The notes beneath the pieces are model-generated. The model was not told the origin of the DNA and made no database searches. It saw only the letters and a list, made by a program, of their open reading frames with translations. From IMG/VR virus record IMGVR_UViG_3300020141_000417, positions 1-30,035 of that record: a DNA stretch of 30,035 nucleotides. The stretch is one strand, 5' to 3'. Position 1 is the stretch's first letter. Each line of letters starts with the position of its first letter. Below, one piece after another: positions 17,242 to 24,052 of this stretch. The stretch is from a virus. The position numbers were made by a program, and so were the translations under genes.

Positions 17242-19267
17242 TTACCATCTCTGCGGTAATTGATGTCTGGCACTCAAAGTGTTTATTGTAAGGACACCAA
17301 TTCCAGTCCCCTTTATCAAATTTTATGTCACGTTTATTCCAACATCCGTGACATACTTTATCATTTGTGATTCGTATGCAGTTGCTAAGGAACTCGTGGT
17401 CATACTCAGTAAAATTACTGATTAGTACTACTTGTTTACCTAAAGCCCATGCCAACCAGCTAAGACCGGAACTAAGCCCTACAAAGAAGGTACTATGGTA
17501 TATCCAATCCATTGTTGATTCCATTGATGTATCTGGTATCTGTGGGCAATTGTCAAATGGGTTTACTTCTTTGGAAACATTGTATACCTTATATCCTTGT
17601 TCGGTATAATGGTTAATTAGCTTCTGCCATTCCTCTCTTACCCAAAACTTGCAGCCAGTAGTTGAATTAGTCGCAATGGTGATGTATTTGCTATGTTCTG
17701 GACATTCTCTCTTGGTAAATAATTTGGGGCGAATTTCGGTATACTTTAAGCCCAAAATATTAGTAGCCGCCTTTTGTAGTGGTATTGTGTTTGGTAATTC
17801 TGGTTCTCTGCTGCTATCGTAATGCCAGCCAATCTTATACATGGCATAGCAGTTTACAGAGCTGCCGGGTTCCACTAATTCAAGTTCAGGATAGTCCAGT
17901 ATTTTATTATGAAAAGTGGACAACACAACATTGCATCTATGCTTCTTTTGGAACTCTAAAGCATACGGAACCCATGCAATCGTATCTCCCAAAGCTTTGC
18001 TTTCTATTGATATGAATACCTTTTTATTATGTAGATCCAATACGTTCTCATAGATAAGCTCACCATCTTGATAGACATAGGTTTTCCATTTGGTATAGTA
18101 TTGTCTATTGAGCCTTACCCAGCTATTGCTTTTGATTGTGTTTTGGTAATGGCATACATCATTTTCATCATAAAATCTAACCTCAAAATCACTATCGCTT
18201 TCTCCTTTGATTTCAAGGAAAGGGTGGTTAATGAAATGTTGTATAACACGAACCTTCTGTACCTGTGCTGGAAGTTCTAATATCTTTTCATAGGCTTCCT
18301 GATGTTTCAGTGCGAAGTGAATAGATTTGTTGTCCTTTGGTACAACATAAGTATTAGGGTATTTGGCTACTAATTCCAAGTCCGTATTGATGTCATATAG
18401 GAAATCATCATACATTCCGGCATACTGCGGAAGATTCCGCGCAACAATAGGTAGCCCATGTCCAATGGCCTCACGAAGCACTAATGGGTTACATTCCCAT
18501 GTAGAGTTGAACATGAATATATCTGATGCTGTCATGAAGTTGTGAATATCAGTTCTTTCACCCCATACCCATACGTTTGCTGGTAAATCCTGCATCAATG
18601 GTTCCCAATAGCTTTTGAAGTTTCCGGCTTGATTACCAACAAAGTGAAACATCATATCAGGGTACTTACGAGCTATTTCAAGTCCTTCCTTTTGATTCTT
18701 GCCCGGGGTCCATAAGCCTACATTCAGTACATGCTTTTTGTTTCTATCAAATTTAAGTTCATCTTGACATATCGTTTGGAACTTTTTAAGGTTCTGTTCT
18801 TCTATTGGATAAAGTATTGTAACATACTTTGATTCCAAGTCTGCAAATGTTTCTTCATGGTATGGAGTACAAAAAGAATATAGGTCTGGGTGAAATACTT
18901 TACTATTCGGATCAAACGAGATGTCATGACACGTTTCTACTATTCTGTACTTTCTATCTGGGTTGTATAGCTTCTTTACCATCTCCCTGTCTAATCTTTC
19001 AGACATTTCATCTATATGGATTATGTCAGGTTGGAAGTATTCTAGCACATCAAATAGGTGCATTTTATTTTCGTAAAGGGTAGTAAAATTACTACCAATC
19101 AGTTCCCTTATAGTATTCCTTTGGACCACATAATCTAATCCATGGCACTGATATTCTACTACATAGTATTGATTATCAGTATGGTTTCTCATGCTCTCTA
19201 ATCTCTTTAATACGAATTGAGGGCAGCCACCTGTACTAAGATGCGGAGTTAAAAATAATATTCTCAT
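17216..19267 (-). CDS. GT4 glycosyltransferase fused to TibC-like O-heptosyltransferase
   Basis: 683 aa. The N-terminal half is a GT-B enzyme of GT4 type: MRILFLTPHLSTGGCPQF at the start, VLNVGLWTPGKNQ near 180-191, and STWECNPLVLREAIGHGLPIV near 255-275 with the expected E-x7-E pattern. After a beta-rich linker (about 355-412) comes a TibC/BAHTCr-like half: ESKALGDTIAWVPYALEF (422-439) with probable catalytic Asp428, TTGCKFWVREEWQKL (536-550), VGLSSGLSWLAWALGK (596-611), and four Cys at 639, 642, 658 and 666 (C-x2-C-x15-C-x7-C) matching the iron-finger pattern of TibC. TibC adds heptose to Ser in repetitive autotransporter adhesins. The fusion suggests two sequential sugar transfers. The start overlaps the upstream 67-aa gene by four bases. 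The real sugar and target are unknown; the phage fibre is the most tempting candidate. Confidence 0.82.
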   Translation of the reverse strand: MRILFLTPHLSTGGCPQFVLKRLESMRNHTDNQYYVVEYQCHGLDYVVQRNTIRELIGSNFTTLYENKMHLFDVLEYFQPDIIHIDEMSERLDREMVKKLYNPDRKYRIVETCHDISFDPNSKVFHPDLYSFCTPYHEETFADLESKYVTILYPIEEQNLKKFQTICQDELKFDRNKKHVLNVGLWTPGKNQKEGLEIARKYPDMMFHFVGNQAGNFKSYWEPLMQDLPANVWVWGERTDIHNFMTASDIFMFNSTWECNPLVLREAIGHGLPIVARNLPQYAGMYDDFLYDINTDLELVAKYPNTYVVPKDNKSIHFALKHQEAYEKILELPAQVQKVRVIQHFINHPFLEIKGESDSDFEVRFYDENDVCHYQNTIKSNSWVRLNRQYYTKWKTYVYQDGELIYENVLDLHNKKVFISIESKALGDTIAWVPYALEFQKKHRCNVVLSTFHNKILDYPELELVEPGSSVNCYAMYKIGWHYDSSREPELPNTIPLQKAATNILGLKYTEIRPKLFTKRECPEHSKYITIATNSTTGCKFWVREEWQKLINHYTEQGYKVYNVSKEVNPFDNCPQIPDTSMESTMDWIYHSTFFVGLSSGLSWLAWALGKQVVLISNFTEYDHEFLSNCIRITNDKVCHGCWNKRDIKFDKGDWNWCPYNKHFECQTSITAEMVISKIDRYF

Positions 19268-19467
19268 TTGTTATAAGTTTCGTTGTAATATTGTTCTGCA
19301 TCATCTTCAATAAAGTTATAAGGATCTGCTATTCCAAATTCAAATGCTCTTTTTATCTGCTTTTTTTCTTTTTCAAGACATTCATGTACTTTATCAATAA
19401 ACTCCCTATTAACCATAAATTCTGTTTCTTCCATCCATTGCATTAGTTCTTGCATTGCTGTTTTCAT
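19264..19467 (-). CDS. Conserved small phage protein, 67 aa
   Basis: MKTAMQELMQWMEETEFMVN starts a short, acidic, helical protein ending EQYYNETYNK. I know this pattern (an xxAMQxL helix, a helix with EKEKxQI, then a final EQYYNETF/Y) as a frequent small protein in Bacteroidota phages, without a known function. Its stop overlaps the next gene's ATG (ATGA), so the two are probably translated together. Confidence 0.7.
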   Translation of the reverse strand: MKTAMQELMQWMEETEFMVNREFIDKVHECLEKEKKQIKRAFEFGIADPYNFIEDDAEQYYNETYNK

Positions 19468-19474
19468 AGTTTAT

Positions 19475-19654
19475 TTATTTTTTGTTAAATATTTCGTCTA
19501 CCCATTCAATTCCTTCTCTTCCATCAAATGAGTTATGAACTACTATCATTTCTGCATTTGGTTGTATTATTACTTCTGGATTGCATTTACAGGTATTGCC
19601 TGAATCAGAAAGGTCATGCTCTTCTGTATCATCTAATGGGCTAACATGAATCAT
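19475..19654 (-). CDS. Small acidic phage protein with CxC motif, 59 aa
   Basis: ATG 19654 to TAA 19475. It begins MIHVSPLDDTEEHDLSDS, has a CKC motif at residues 22-24, then MIVVHNSFDGREGIE near 36-50. I recall the same order (IHVxPxxD, CxC, IIxHNxFDGRE) as a small family of Bacteroidota phages, function unknown. The ATG is preceded by AACCT, as in the two upstream genes. It sits 12 bases after the HNH-like gene and 7 bases before the 67-aa gene. Confidence 0.65.
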   Translation of the reverse strand: MIHVSPLDDTEEHDLSDSGNTCKCNPEVIIQPNAEMIVVHNSFDGREGIEWVDEIFNKK

Positions 19655-19666
19655 AGGTTGATTGAT

Positions 19667-19969
19667 TTAATATCTTTCAAAAAGGAATCTACCATTGAAT
19701 GGGTGGATTTTAACCATTCCATAATTTCTCATAATTTTTACAACATCATCAGGTTGTAATGATTGATGTAAATTTTTGACTATCTCTCTGAATGATTCTA
19801 AATCATTATCTTTTTTTAAATTTTGACAATCTTCGCAAATAGGCATCAGGTTTTCAAATTCCATTGATTCAGGTTCCATTTGGTCAACTTTAACTTCTTC
19901 TATGGTAATTCTTTGGCCACAATAAGCGCAAAGACCATCATATTTTTCGTATATTTTTTCTATGTTCAT
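19667..19969 (-). CDS. HNH-type protein lacking the key His, 100 aa
   Basis: The order YDGLCAYCGQ (10-19), VDQMEP (28-33), ENLMPICEDCQNLKK (39-53) matches the phage HNH endonuclease layout (CxYCG, VDHxxP, NLxPxCxxCN). Zinc-binding Cys14/17 and Cys45/48 are present and Asn40 is kept, but the VDH motif reads VDQ (Gln30), which removes the catalytic His, and the CN after the last Cys pair is shifted (CQN). The C-terminal part (LHQSLQPDDVVKIMRNYGMV, then a GRFLFERY end) also matches the family. It may be an inactive nuclease kept for DNA binding. A sequencing error is unlikely, since the frame is intact. Confidence 0.75.
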   Translation of the reverse strand: MNIEKIYEKYDGLCAYCGQRITIEEVKVDQMEPESMEFENLMPICEDCQNLKKDNDLESFREIVKNLHQSLQPDDVVKIMRNYGMVKIHPFNGRFLFERY

Positions 19970-19972
19970 AGG

Positions 19973-20209
19973 TTATTTGGTTTTTATATTTGATAAAATC
20001 ATTTCTTTTAATTCATCAAACTCTATTTCAGTATGTGGTGAATTATAACATTCAAATAATACATCATCTTGTGTGTTTTCTGAACTTCTAAAAGTAAGCA
20101 CATGATAATCTTGGCTTACTGGATGCCCTTCAAATCCATCTAAAACTGATCTTAATTCATTATCACTTGTGTATAAAGGTAATCTTACTACAAATATTGG
20201 TTTGCTCAT
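19973..20209 (-). CDS. Hypothetical protein, 78 aa
   Basis: MSKPIFVVRLPLYTSDNELR begins a small alternating beta/alpha protein with an acidic middle (FRSSENTQDDVLFE) and a C-terminal helix. No signal peptide, membrane segment or motif that I recognise. The stop-to-start junctions on both sides are TAA-CCT-ATG, so it is translated as part of the minus-strand operon. Confidence 0.6.
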   Translation of the reverse strand: MSKPIFVVRLPLYTSDNELRSVLDGFEGHPVSQDYHVLTFRSSENTQDDVLFECYNSPHTEIEFDELKEMILSNIKTK

Positions 20210-20212
20210 AGG

Positions 20213-21568
20213 TTATTTGTTTAGTTGGTTTATAAATTCTTTAATCTTTTCAATGTTCTTTTCTCCATGATAAAATAACAAATGCTCTTTATGTGAAGGT
20301 ACTTTAATCCATGGCCCTATTAAATTATCATGTCCAGTAAATTCTAATTCTTTATGTAGTCCATTGATGTAACAATATGGTAATCCTCCAAAAGCTTTGC
20401 GCTTATATAGTAACGCTTGTAGTACGGTTTCCTCGTGGAAGGGTGCATAGTGGTTATGGTTCTTTAAAATTTTAGGGTGGTTGCACATCCAGTGCCATTC
20501 CTCCAAGAAATCAATAGTATTTTGCCCTGCTACATAATATCCTGTTTGCCTGTACCTGTTGCGTACATACTGGTTGATGTTGAATAGGTCACAGGCTGGT
20601 GCTTCCAATGTAGTGCTTAAATCCGTCCTACTTTCAGCGCCACCTCTACCATTGACCATAAGGTATTCATATATACCCTCTGTAAAAAATGGGTAACTTG
20701 ATTCGTAATTATAGAAAGTAAAGATATTGTCAACGTTTGGGCTTGCCACAGAATCAGAGTCAATATAAGCAATCGTTTCTGCATAGTTTTCAAGTGCGTG
20801 TTTGGTTATTAAAGGTCTTTGTATAAGTAATTTGTAAATGCTCTTATTGGATCTATCAATGTATTCGGACCTTTGTTTCAGGTGCTTCACATCACAATCC
20901 CATCTAATTGTTTTGGTATCTTCTATTCCGTTAATCTTCTTATCAGAGTTGAGCATGTAAACTAATATTGGTACTTCACTGAACTTACGGATAGATTCAG
21001 CGCATACTTGGACCAAATCAAAATAAGATTCATCAGCGTACAATAGGTAGGCTTTCTCGTGCTTTTGGGTTTTGTTTACATAGTAACCATAATACTGGTT
21101 AGCGTAAAGTAGTTTAAGTTCTGGGTATCTGGTTTCCATAACTGCCGGAGTCAAGTCAGGCTGCAAATGTGTTTCATGGACGTTCCCTTCATGCTCTCCC
21201 TGTTCCATAAGGTATGGTACTGCCACCAGACATTGCTTACCGCTATTGACTATCTTTCTGATAATACTTTGCGCATCTTCCACAGACAAGTGTTCAAGCA
21301 CATCACCCATGATAATAAACTCGTAATAGTCAAAATGGAAACCAACTACGCTTTGTATGAATACATTGTTGTACTTCTTATCTAATTGATAGTTAACTAC
21401 ATAAGGTTCGTATATCTCTACGCAATCCATGTAGTAGCCATAGTTTTTTAGCATATCAGCATAGGTGCCAATACCAGCACCCACATCTAATATCTTTTTA
21501 TTTATGTCTACATTATCTACTATGTAATCCCTTACCTCTTGTTTGAAGAATTGAAAGCTGGTTGGCAT
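20213..21568 (-). CDS. Methyltransferase-glycosyltransferase (GT-A) fusion
   Basis: 451 aa. Residues 1-165 are a class I SAM methyltransferase: ILDVGAGIGTYADML (26-40) is motif I, and FIIMGDVLEHL (84-94) the post-II/III region. Residues 170-451 look like a GT-A glycosyltransferase: KAYLLYADESYFDLVQVCAE opens the fold, IAYIDSDSVASPNV (266-279) has a D-S-D metal motif at 270-272, and FHEETVLQALLYK lies further on. Such fusions can methylate and extend the same glycan. It is the first gene of the minus-strand operon that ends with the GT4-TibC fusion. Its promoter is divergent from that of the DUF6165 gene. Substrates unknown. Confidence 0.8.
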   Translation of the reverse strand: MPTSFQFFKQEVRDYIVDNVDINKKILDVGAGIGTYADMLKNYGYYMDCVEIYEPYVVNYQLDKKYNNVFIQSVVGFHFDYYEFIIMGDVLEHLSVEDAQSIIRKIVNSGKQCLVAVPYLMEQGEHEGNVHETHLQPDLTPAVMETRYPELKLLYANQYYGYYVNKTQKHEKAYLLYADESYFDLVQVCAESIRKFSEVPILVYMLNSDKKINGIEDTKTIRWDCDVKHLKQRSEYIDRSNKSIYKLLIQRPLITKHALENYAETIAYIDSDSVASPNVDNIFTFYNYESSYPFFTEGIYEYLMVNGRGGAESRTDLSTTLEAPACDLFNINQYVRNRYRQTGYYVAGQNTIDFLEEWHWMCNHPKILKNHNHYAPFHEETVLQALLYKRKAFGGLPYCYINGLHKELEFTGHDNLIGPWIKVPSHKEHLLFYHGEKNIEKIKEFINQLNK

Positions 21569-21570
21569 AA

Positions 21571-21608
21571 AATTAATTTAATTAAGCAAAAGTAATTAAT
21601 TTAATTAA
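21571..21608. repeat. 15-bp direct repeat in divergent promoter
   Basis: AATTAATTTAATTAA occurs at 21571-21585 and 21594-21608, 23 bases apart, about two turns of the helix. The unit is nearly palindromic. It lies between the divergent starts at 21568 (minus) and 21639 (plus), so one protein could control both directions. Confidence 0.8.
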
Positions 21609-21614
21609 ATAAAT
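21587..21614 (-). promoter_or_regulatory. Promoter of the minus-strand glycosylation operon
   Basis: On the minus strand TACTTTTG (21587-21594) is an exact TAnnTTTG box ending 19 bases before the ATG at 21568. Upstream by 9 bases reads TTATTTAAT, a one-base-shorter form of the TTAATTTAAT element. It overlaps the plus-strand promoter. Confidence 0.6.
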
Positions 21615-21623
21615 ATATCTTTG
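21596..21623 (+). promoter_or_regulatory. Promoter of DUF6165 gene and probably the lysis cluster
   Basis: TTAATTTAAT (21596-21605), 10 bases, TATCTTTG (21616-21623), ending 16 bases before ATG 21639. Spacing is identical to the promoter at 14491-14518. Confidence 0.65.
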
Positions 21624-21638
21624 CCTAAAATAATTATT

Positions 21639-22016
21639 ATGAAAATAGAAGTAAGCATTGGCGAGATAGCCGACAAGTACACCATCTTAACCATAAAATC
21701 ATTTGAAATTTTAGACGAGGAAAAGCAAGCCAACATTAAAAAGGAATGGAAGTACATTAACCAAGTAATCAAAGAGAACTTTAAGGAGCTGGCAGCAGAC
21801 AAGCTAACACACAGGCTTCTGGATATAAACAGGCAGTTATGGGTGGTAGAAGATTCGCTCAGGGATTGCGAAAATGACAGGGAATTTGATAAGCTATTTG
21901 TCTTTTTGGCAAGACAGGTTTATAGGCTAAATGACCAGAGAGCAGCCATCAAGAAAGAGATTAACATTAAATACAAGTCTGAGATAGTGGAGGAGAAATC
22001 ATATAACGCTTATTAA
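21639..22016 (+). CDS. DUF6165 family protein
   Basis: 125 aa from ATG 21639; the in-frame TTG at 21621 belongs to the promoter box. MKIEVSIGEIADKYTILTIK (1-20), NRQLWVVEDSLRDCE near 71-85, FLARQVYRLNDQRAAIKKEI near 91-111 and the closing VEEKSY match DUF6165 closely. The family is small, helical and soluble; from memory it tends to occur with LPS and glycosyltransferase genes in bacteria and phages, but its reaction is not known. Here it faces a divergent glycosylation operon through a shared promoter region, which supports a role in the same process. Confidence 0.82.
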   Translation: MKIEVSIGEIADKYTILTIKSFEILDEEKQANIKKEWKYINQVIKENFKELAADKLTHRLLDINRQLWVVEDSLRDCENDREFDKLFVFLARQVYRLNDQRAAIKKEINIKYKSEIVEEKSYNAY

Positions 22017-22052
22017 TTTATAAAAATAGAGCAGAATTTGGCAGAAAAAAGT

Positions 22053-22060
22053 TATTTTTG
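22053..22060 (+). promoter_or_regulatory. Possible -7 box TATTTTTG before the u-spanin gene
   Basis: An exact TAnnTTTG match, but it ends only 4 bases before the ATG at 22065, so a transcript would be leaderless or nearly so. A TTTG at 22037-22040 is too close to serve as a normal -33 element. Confidence 0.3.
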
Positions 22061-22064
22061 GTAG

Positions 22065-22502
22065 ATGAATAGACTCGCTATCATAATGATTTTTTTCTGT
22101 AGCTGCGCTTCGGTTAAGAAAACCGAGAGGAGAATGGACAGCACAGTTGTAAGATCCATTGATAGTGTGAGAGTTACGTTTTATGACAGCGTTACAAAGG
22201 TCATAGAAAAAGAACAATACTTTACTAAAACAATAACATACTACGATACCTTATGGGTAACCAAAGATAGTATGATAACCATTCCAAAATACACAGAAGT
22301 ATTTACTTCTGGTACACGCGAAAAGCAATCTGAATCCAAGCTAACCAAAAAGGATTCTGCCAATATTTCAAAGGCGGAAGAAATCACAAAAACCATAGTT
22401 GAAAAAGATAAGAAGAAAATGGCCAATAACTTTTATAAGTTCTTGTTATTCATTCTTATTGCCCTACTTGTTATTTACATTTATACAAAGATCAAAAAAT
22501 GA
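22065..22502 (+). CDS. Candidate unimolecular spanin (u-spanin)
   Basis: 145 aa. MNRLAIIMIFFCSC is a lipoprotein-type signal with Cys at 12 and 14 (FCSC is the best lipobox). Residues 20-120 are hydrophilic, Ser/Thr/Lys/Glu-rich and beta/coil-like. Residues 122-141 (FYKFLLFILIALLVIYIYTK) form a C-terminal membrane helix followed by KK. A lipid anchor at one end and an inner-membrane helix at the other is the layout of u-spanins such as T1 gp11 (131 aa), which bridge outer and inner membranes and fuse them at lysis. The gene heads a cluster of small membrane genes before the endolysin. A lipoprotein of another role cannot be excluded. Confidence 0.65.
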   Translation: MNRLAIIMIFFCSCASVKKTERRMDSTVVRSIDSVRVTFYDSVTKVIEKEQYFTKTITYYDTLWVTKDSMITIPKYTEVFTSGTREKQSESKLTKKDSANISKAEEITKTIVEKDKKKMANNFYKFLLFILIALLVIYIYTKIKK

Positions 22503-22585
22503 AACGTATAAATCATAATATCAAAGGGTATGTATTCGCTTTAGTTTACGTTATTATTATACTCTTAATATCATTATTTATATGA
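22499..22585 (+). CDS. Tiny membrane peptide, 28 aa
   Basis: ATG overlaps the u-spanin stop (ATGA) and its own TGA overlaps the next ATG (ATGA), so it is coupled on both sides. MKRINHNIKG is a basic start, and the rest (YVFALVYVIIILLISLFI) is one membrane helix. Basic cytoplasmic end plus one helix could be a pinholin-like or regulatory lysis peptide. The double ATGA overlap and the membrane helix support a real gene; the function is a guess. Confidence 0.5.
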   Translation: MKRINHNIKGYVFALVYVIIILLISLFI

Positions 22586-22842
22586 AAAAATTATTCAATT
22601 GGGTAGCAGGGTTTTTCTCAGCAGATAGCCCAAATTCAAGCAAAAGATTAGTAGGAATTGTTGGTGCCGGTTTCTTATACTGGACACTTTATTCAAATTC
22701 ACATAGTGAAAGTCATGTAGTTCCAGCCGAATCATTGGTATGGGGTACCGTGGTTTTAGTATGTACCTCATTAGGTTTAGCTTCTGTAAAGGAGATAGGA
22801 GATTTAATTGGAAACTTTAAAGGCAACAAAACATCTGAATAA
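22582..22842 (+). CDS. Putative holin
   Basis: 86 aa. MKKLFNWVAGFFSADSPNSS is followed by two membrane helices, about 22-39 (RLVGIVGAGFLYWTLYS) and 50-67 (ESLVWGTVVLVCTSLGLAS), and a charged C-terminus. Small size, two helices, and a position in the lysis cluster upstream of the endolysin fit a class II-type holin, and I know similar proteins with SSKRxxGxxG in Bacteroidota phages. No experimental family is named from the sequence alone. Confidence 0.6.
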   Translation: MKKLFNWVAGFFSADSPNSSKRLVGIVGAGFLYWTLYSNSHSESHVVPAESLVWGTVVLVCTSLGLASVKEIGDLIGNFKGNKTSE

Positions 22843-22843
22843 A

Positions 22844-23104
22844 ATGGAAGCAACAATTGAAAAGCAAGTTGATCGTACTTGGCAATCAAAAACATCTTTA
22901 ATTGTACTCGTCCTCACAATATTAGGTGGCTACTATGCGTTAACTGGTAAATTTGAAGATGATGGTAAGAAGTATGAAAACCATGAGGTTCGTATCGGCC
23001 AGTTAGAAGCTGATAAGAAAGAAATTAGAGATGATATTAAAGACATCAAGAGGACCAATGAGCAGATTCTAATATTATTACAAAATAAAGCAGATCGTAA
23101 ATAA
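22844..23104 (+). CDS. Membrane-anchored coiled-coil protein, 86 aa
   Basis: The start is ATG 22844, just after the holin stop; an in-frame TTG 36 bases upstream would read into the holin gene. One membrane helix near 17-33 (SLIVLVLTILGGYYALT) is followed by a charged coiled coil (KKYENHEVRIGQLEADKKEI...). This resembles, with reversed order, XhlA-type holin helper proteins. It probably acts in lysis together with its neighbours. Confidence 0.6.
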   Translation: MEATIEKQVDRTWQSKTSLIVLVLTILGGYYALTGKFEDDGKKYENHEVRIGQLEADKKEIRDDIKDIKRTNEQILILLQNKADRK

Positions 23105-23397
23105 TGGCAAAAGCAGTAAGAAAAAAAGCAGAAGAGTCGGAAGGCTTAAAGATAGGAGCTAACCCGTTACCTATTTCATTCAAAGAGTTTAGCAAGAATC
23201 CAGTTGTTGGAATGTTATTTTTGTGCATTTGCGGTATCAGTTATTTATATATTGACAACGCAAAAAGTAACGAAAAGCAAGATGACAAGATAGGTGCTTT
23301 GTATGAAATGGTGCGTAAAAGCGATAGCAGTAATGCAGCAAGCACGGCTCGTTTAGAAATGGCGGTGGATTTAAAAGCTCTTAAAAGCTTTAAGTAA
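23104..23397 (+). CDS. Small membrane protein of lysis cluster, 97 aa
   Basis: Start and stop share bases with its neighbours (TAATG on both sides). A Lys/Glu-rich N-terminus (MAKAVRKKAEESEG) leads to one membrane helix near 34-50 (VVGMLFLCICGISYLYI) and a charged helical tail. I do not recognise the family. Its place among holin and spanin candidates suggests a lysis or membrane role. Confidence 0.55.
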   Translation: MAKAVRKKAEESEGLKIGANPLPISFKEFSKNPVVGMLFLCICGISYLYIDNAKSNEKQDDKIGALYEMVRKSDSSNAASTARLEMAVDLKALKSFK

Positions 23398-23690
23398 TGC
23401 GTTATTTATTACTGGTTGCATTGATAGGTTGCGGAACTAAAACCGACAACAAGATCAAAGAGCTGCAAGACAAGGTAAAGGAAAGCCAAGCGCAAAGTGA
23501 TTCGGTGCAAGTGATGGCATCTGAGGATAACAAGAAGGTAATTACAAAGACAGTTGAAACGATAGTTACTTTAAAAGAAGAAGTAAAAGAATTAAAAACA
23601 GAACTAAATGAAGTTAAGGCTAAATTGGACTCTGCTAATTCTGTTGATACTAATAGTACCAAGTTTAAGTTTCGCCCAATCGGTAGTTAA
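23397..23690 (+). CDS. Putative o-spanin-like lipoprotein with coiled coil, 97 aa
   Basis: MRYLLLVALIGCGTK carries a good lipobox (LIGC, Cys12). The rest is a coiled coil (residues 18-80, heptads of Lys/Glu/Val/Leu: KELQDKVKESQ, LKEEVKELKTEL). A small outer-membrane lipoprotein whose 3' end overlaps the next membrane gene by 83 bases in a different frame recalls the Rz/Rz1 arrangement. The order here is reversed: the lipoprotein comes first. Confidence 0.6.
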   Translation: MRYLLLVALIGCGTKTDNKIKELQDKVKESQAQSDSVQVMASEDNKKVITKTVETIVTLKEEVKELKTELNEVKAKLDSANSVDTNSTKFKFRPIGS

Positions 23691-24051
23691 AAAAATAGGT
23701 GGCGAAGAAAAGATTGTAATTAGTAGAGCAGAAGGCGAAAAGATAAACGCTGCGTTTGATAGCGTGAGCAATTTAGTTACATTAAGAGAAGCTCGTATTG
23801 ATAGCTTATTAAGGGCAAACATCAAGACAAGGGATAGTTTACGCATTGATTTACTTACTTTAAAAGATACTCTTGCCCAGCGCAATAAAGTTGTGATTGA
23901 TACGTTAAACGATTATCGCAATAGATACTATAAAAACATAGCAATATACGAAAAATACGAAAAGGCAGTAGATTTTGAAATAAAACTACATAGGCTTAAC
24001 TCGGTTCTGTTTGCTATGCTAACTTTATTTTTATACTCTCAAATAAACTAA
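23608..24051 (+). CDS. Putative i-spanin-like periplasmic/membrane protein, 147 aa
   Basis: The start lies inside the preceding gene, because MKLRLNWTLLILLILIVPSL plus SFAQ forms a coherent signal or membrane segment. The body is periplasmic coiled coil (EARIDSLLRANIKTRDSL...), and a second hydrophobic segment ends the protein (LNSVLFAMLTLFLYSQIN). An 83-base overlap with the lipoprotein gene in another frame and a place just before the endolysin support a spanin-pair role. If the first segment is cleaved, the protein would be held by the C-terminal helix. Confidence 0.55.
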   Translation: MKLRLNWTLLILLILIVPSLSFAQSVVKKIGGEEKIVISRAEGEKINAAFDSVSNLVTLREARIDSLLRANIKTRDSLRIDLLTLKDTLAQRNKVVIDTLNDYRNRYYKNIAIYEKYEKAVDFEIKLHRLNSVLFAMLTLFLYSQIN

Positions 24052-24052
24052 A

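Noticed and set aside
17367-19083. Several short plus-strand frames opposite the GT4-TibC gene
   Set aside because: They lack protein-like features and lie opposite a well-supported 683-aa enzyme.
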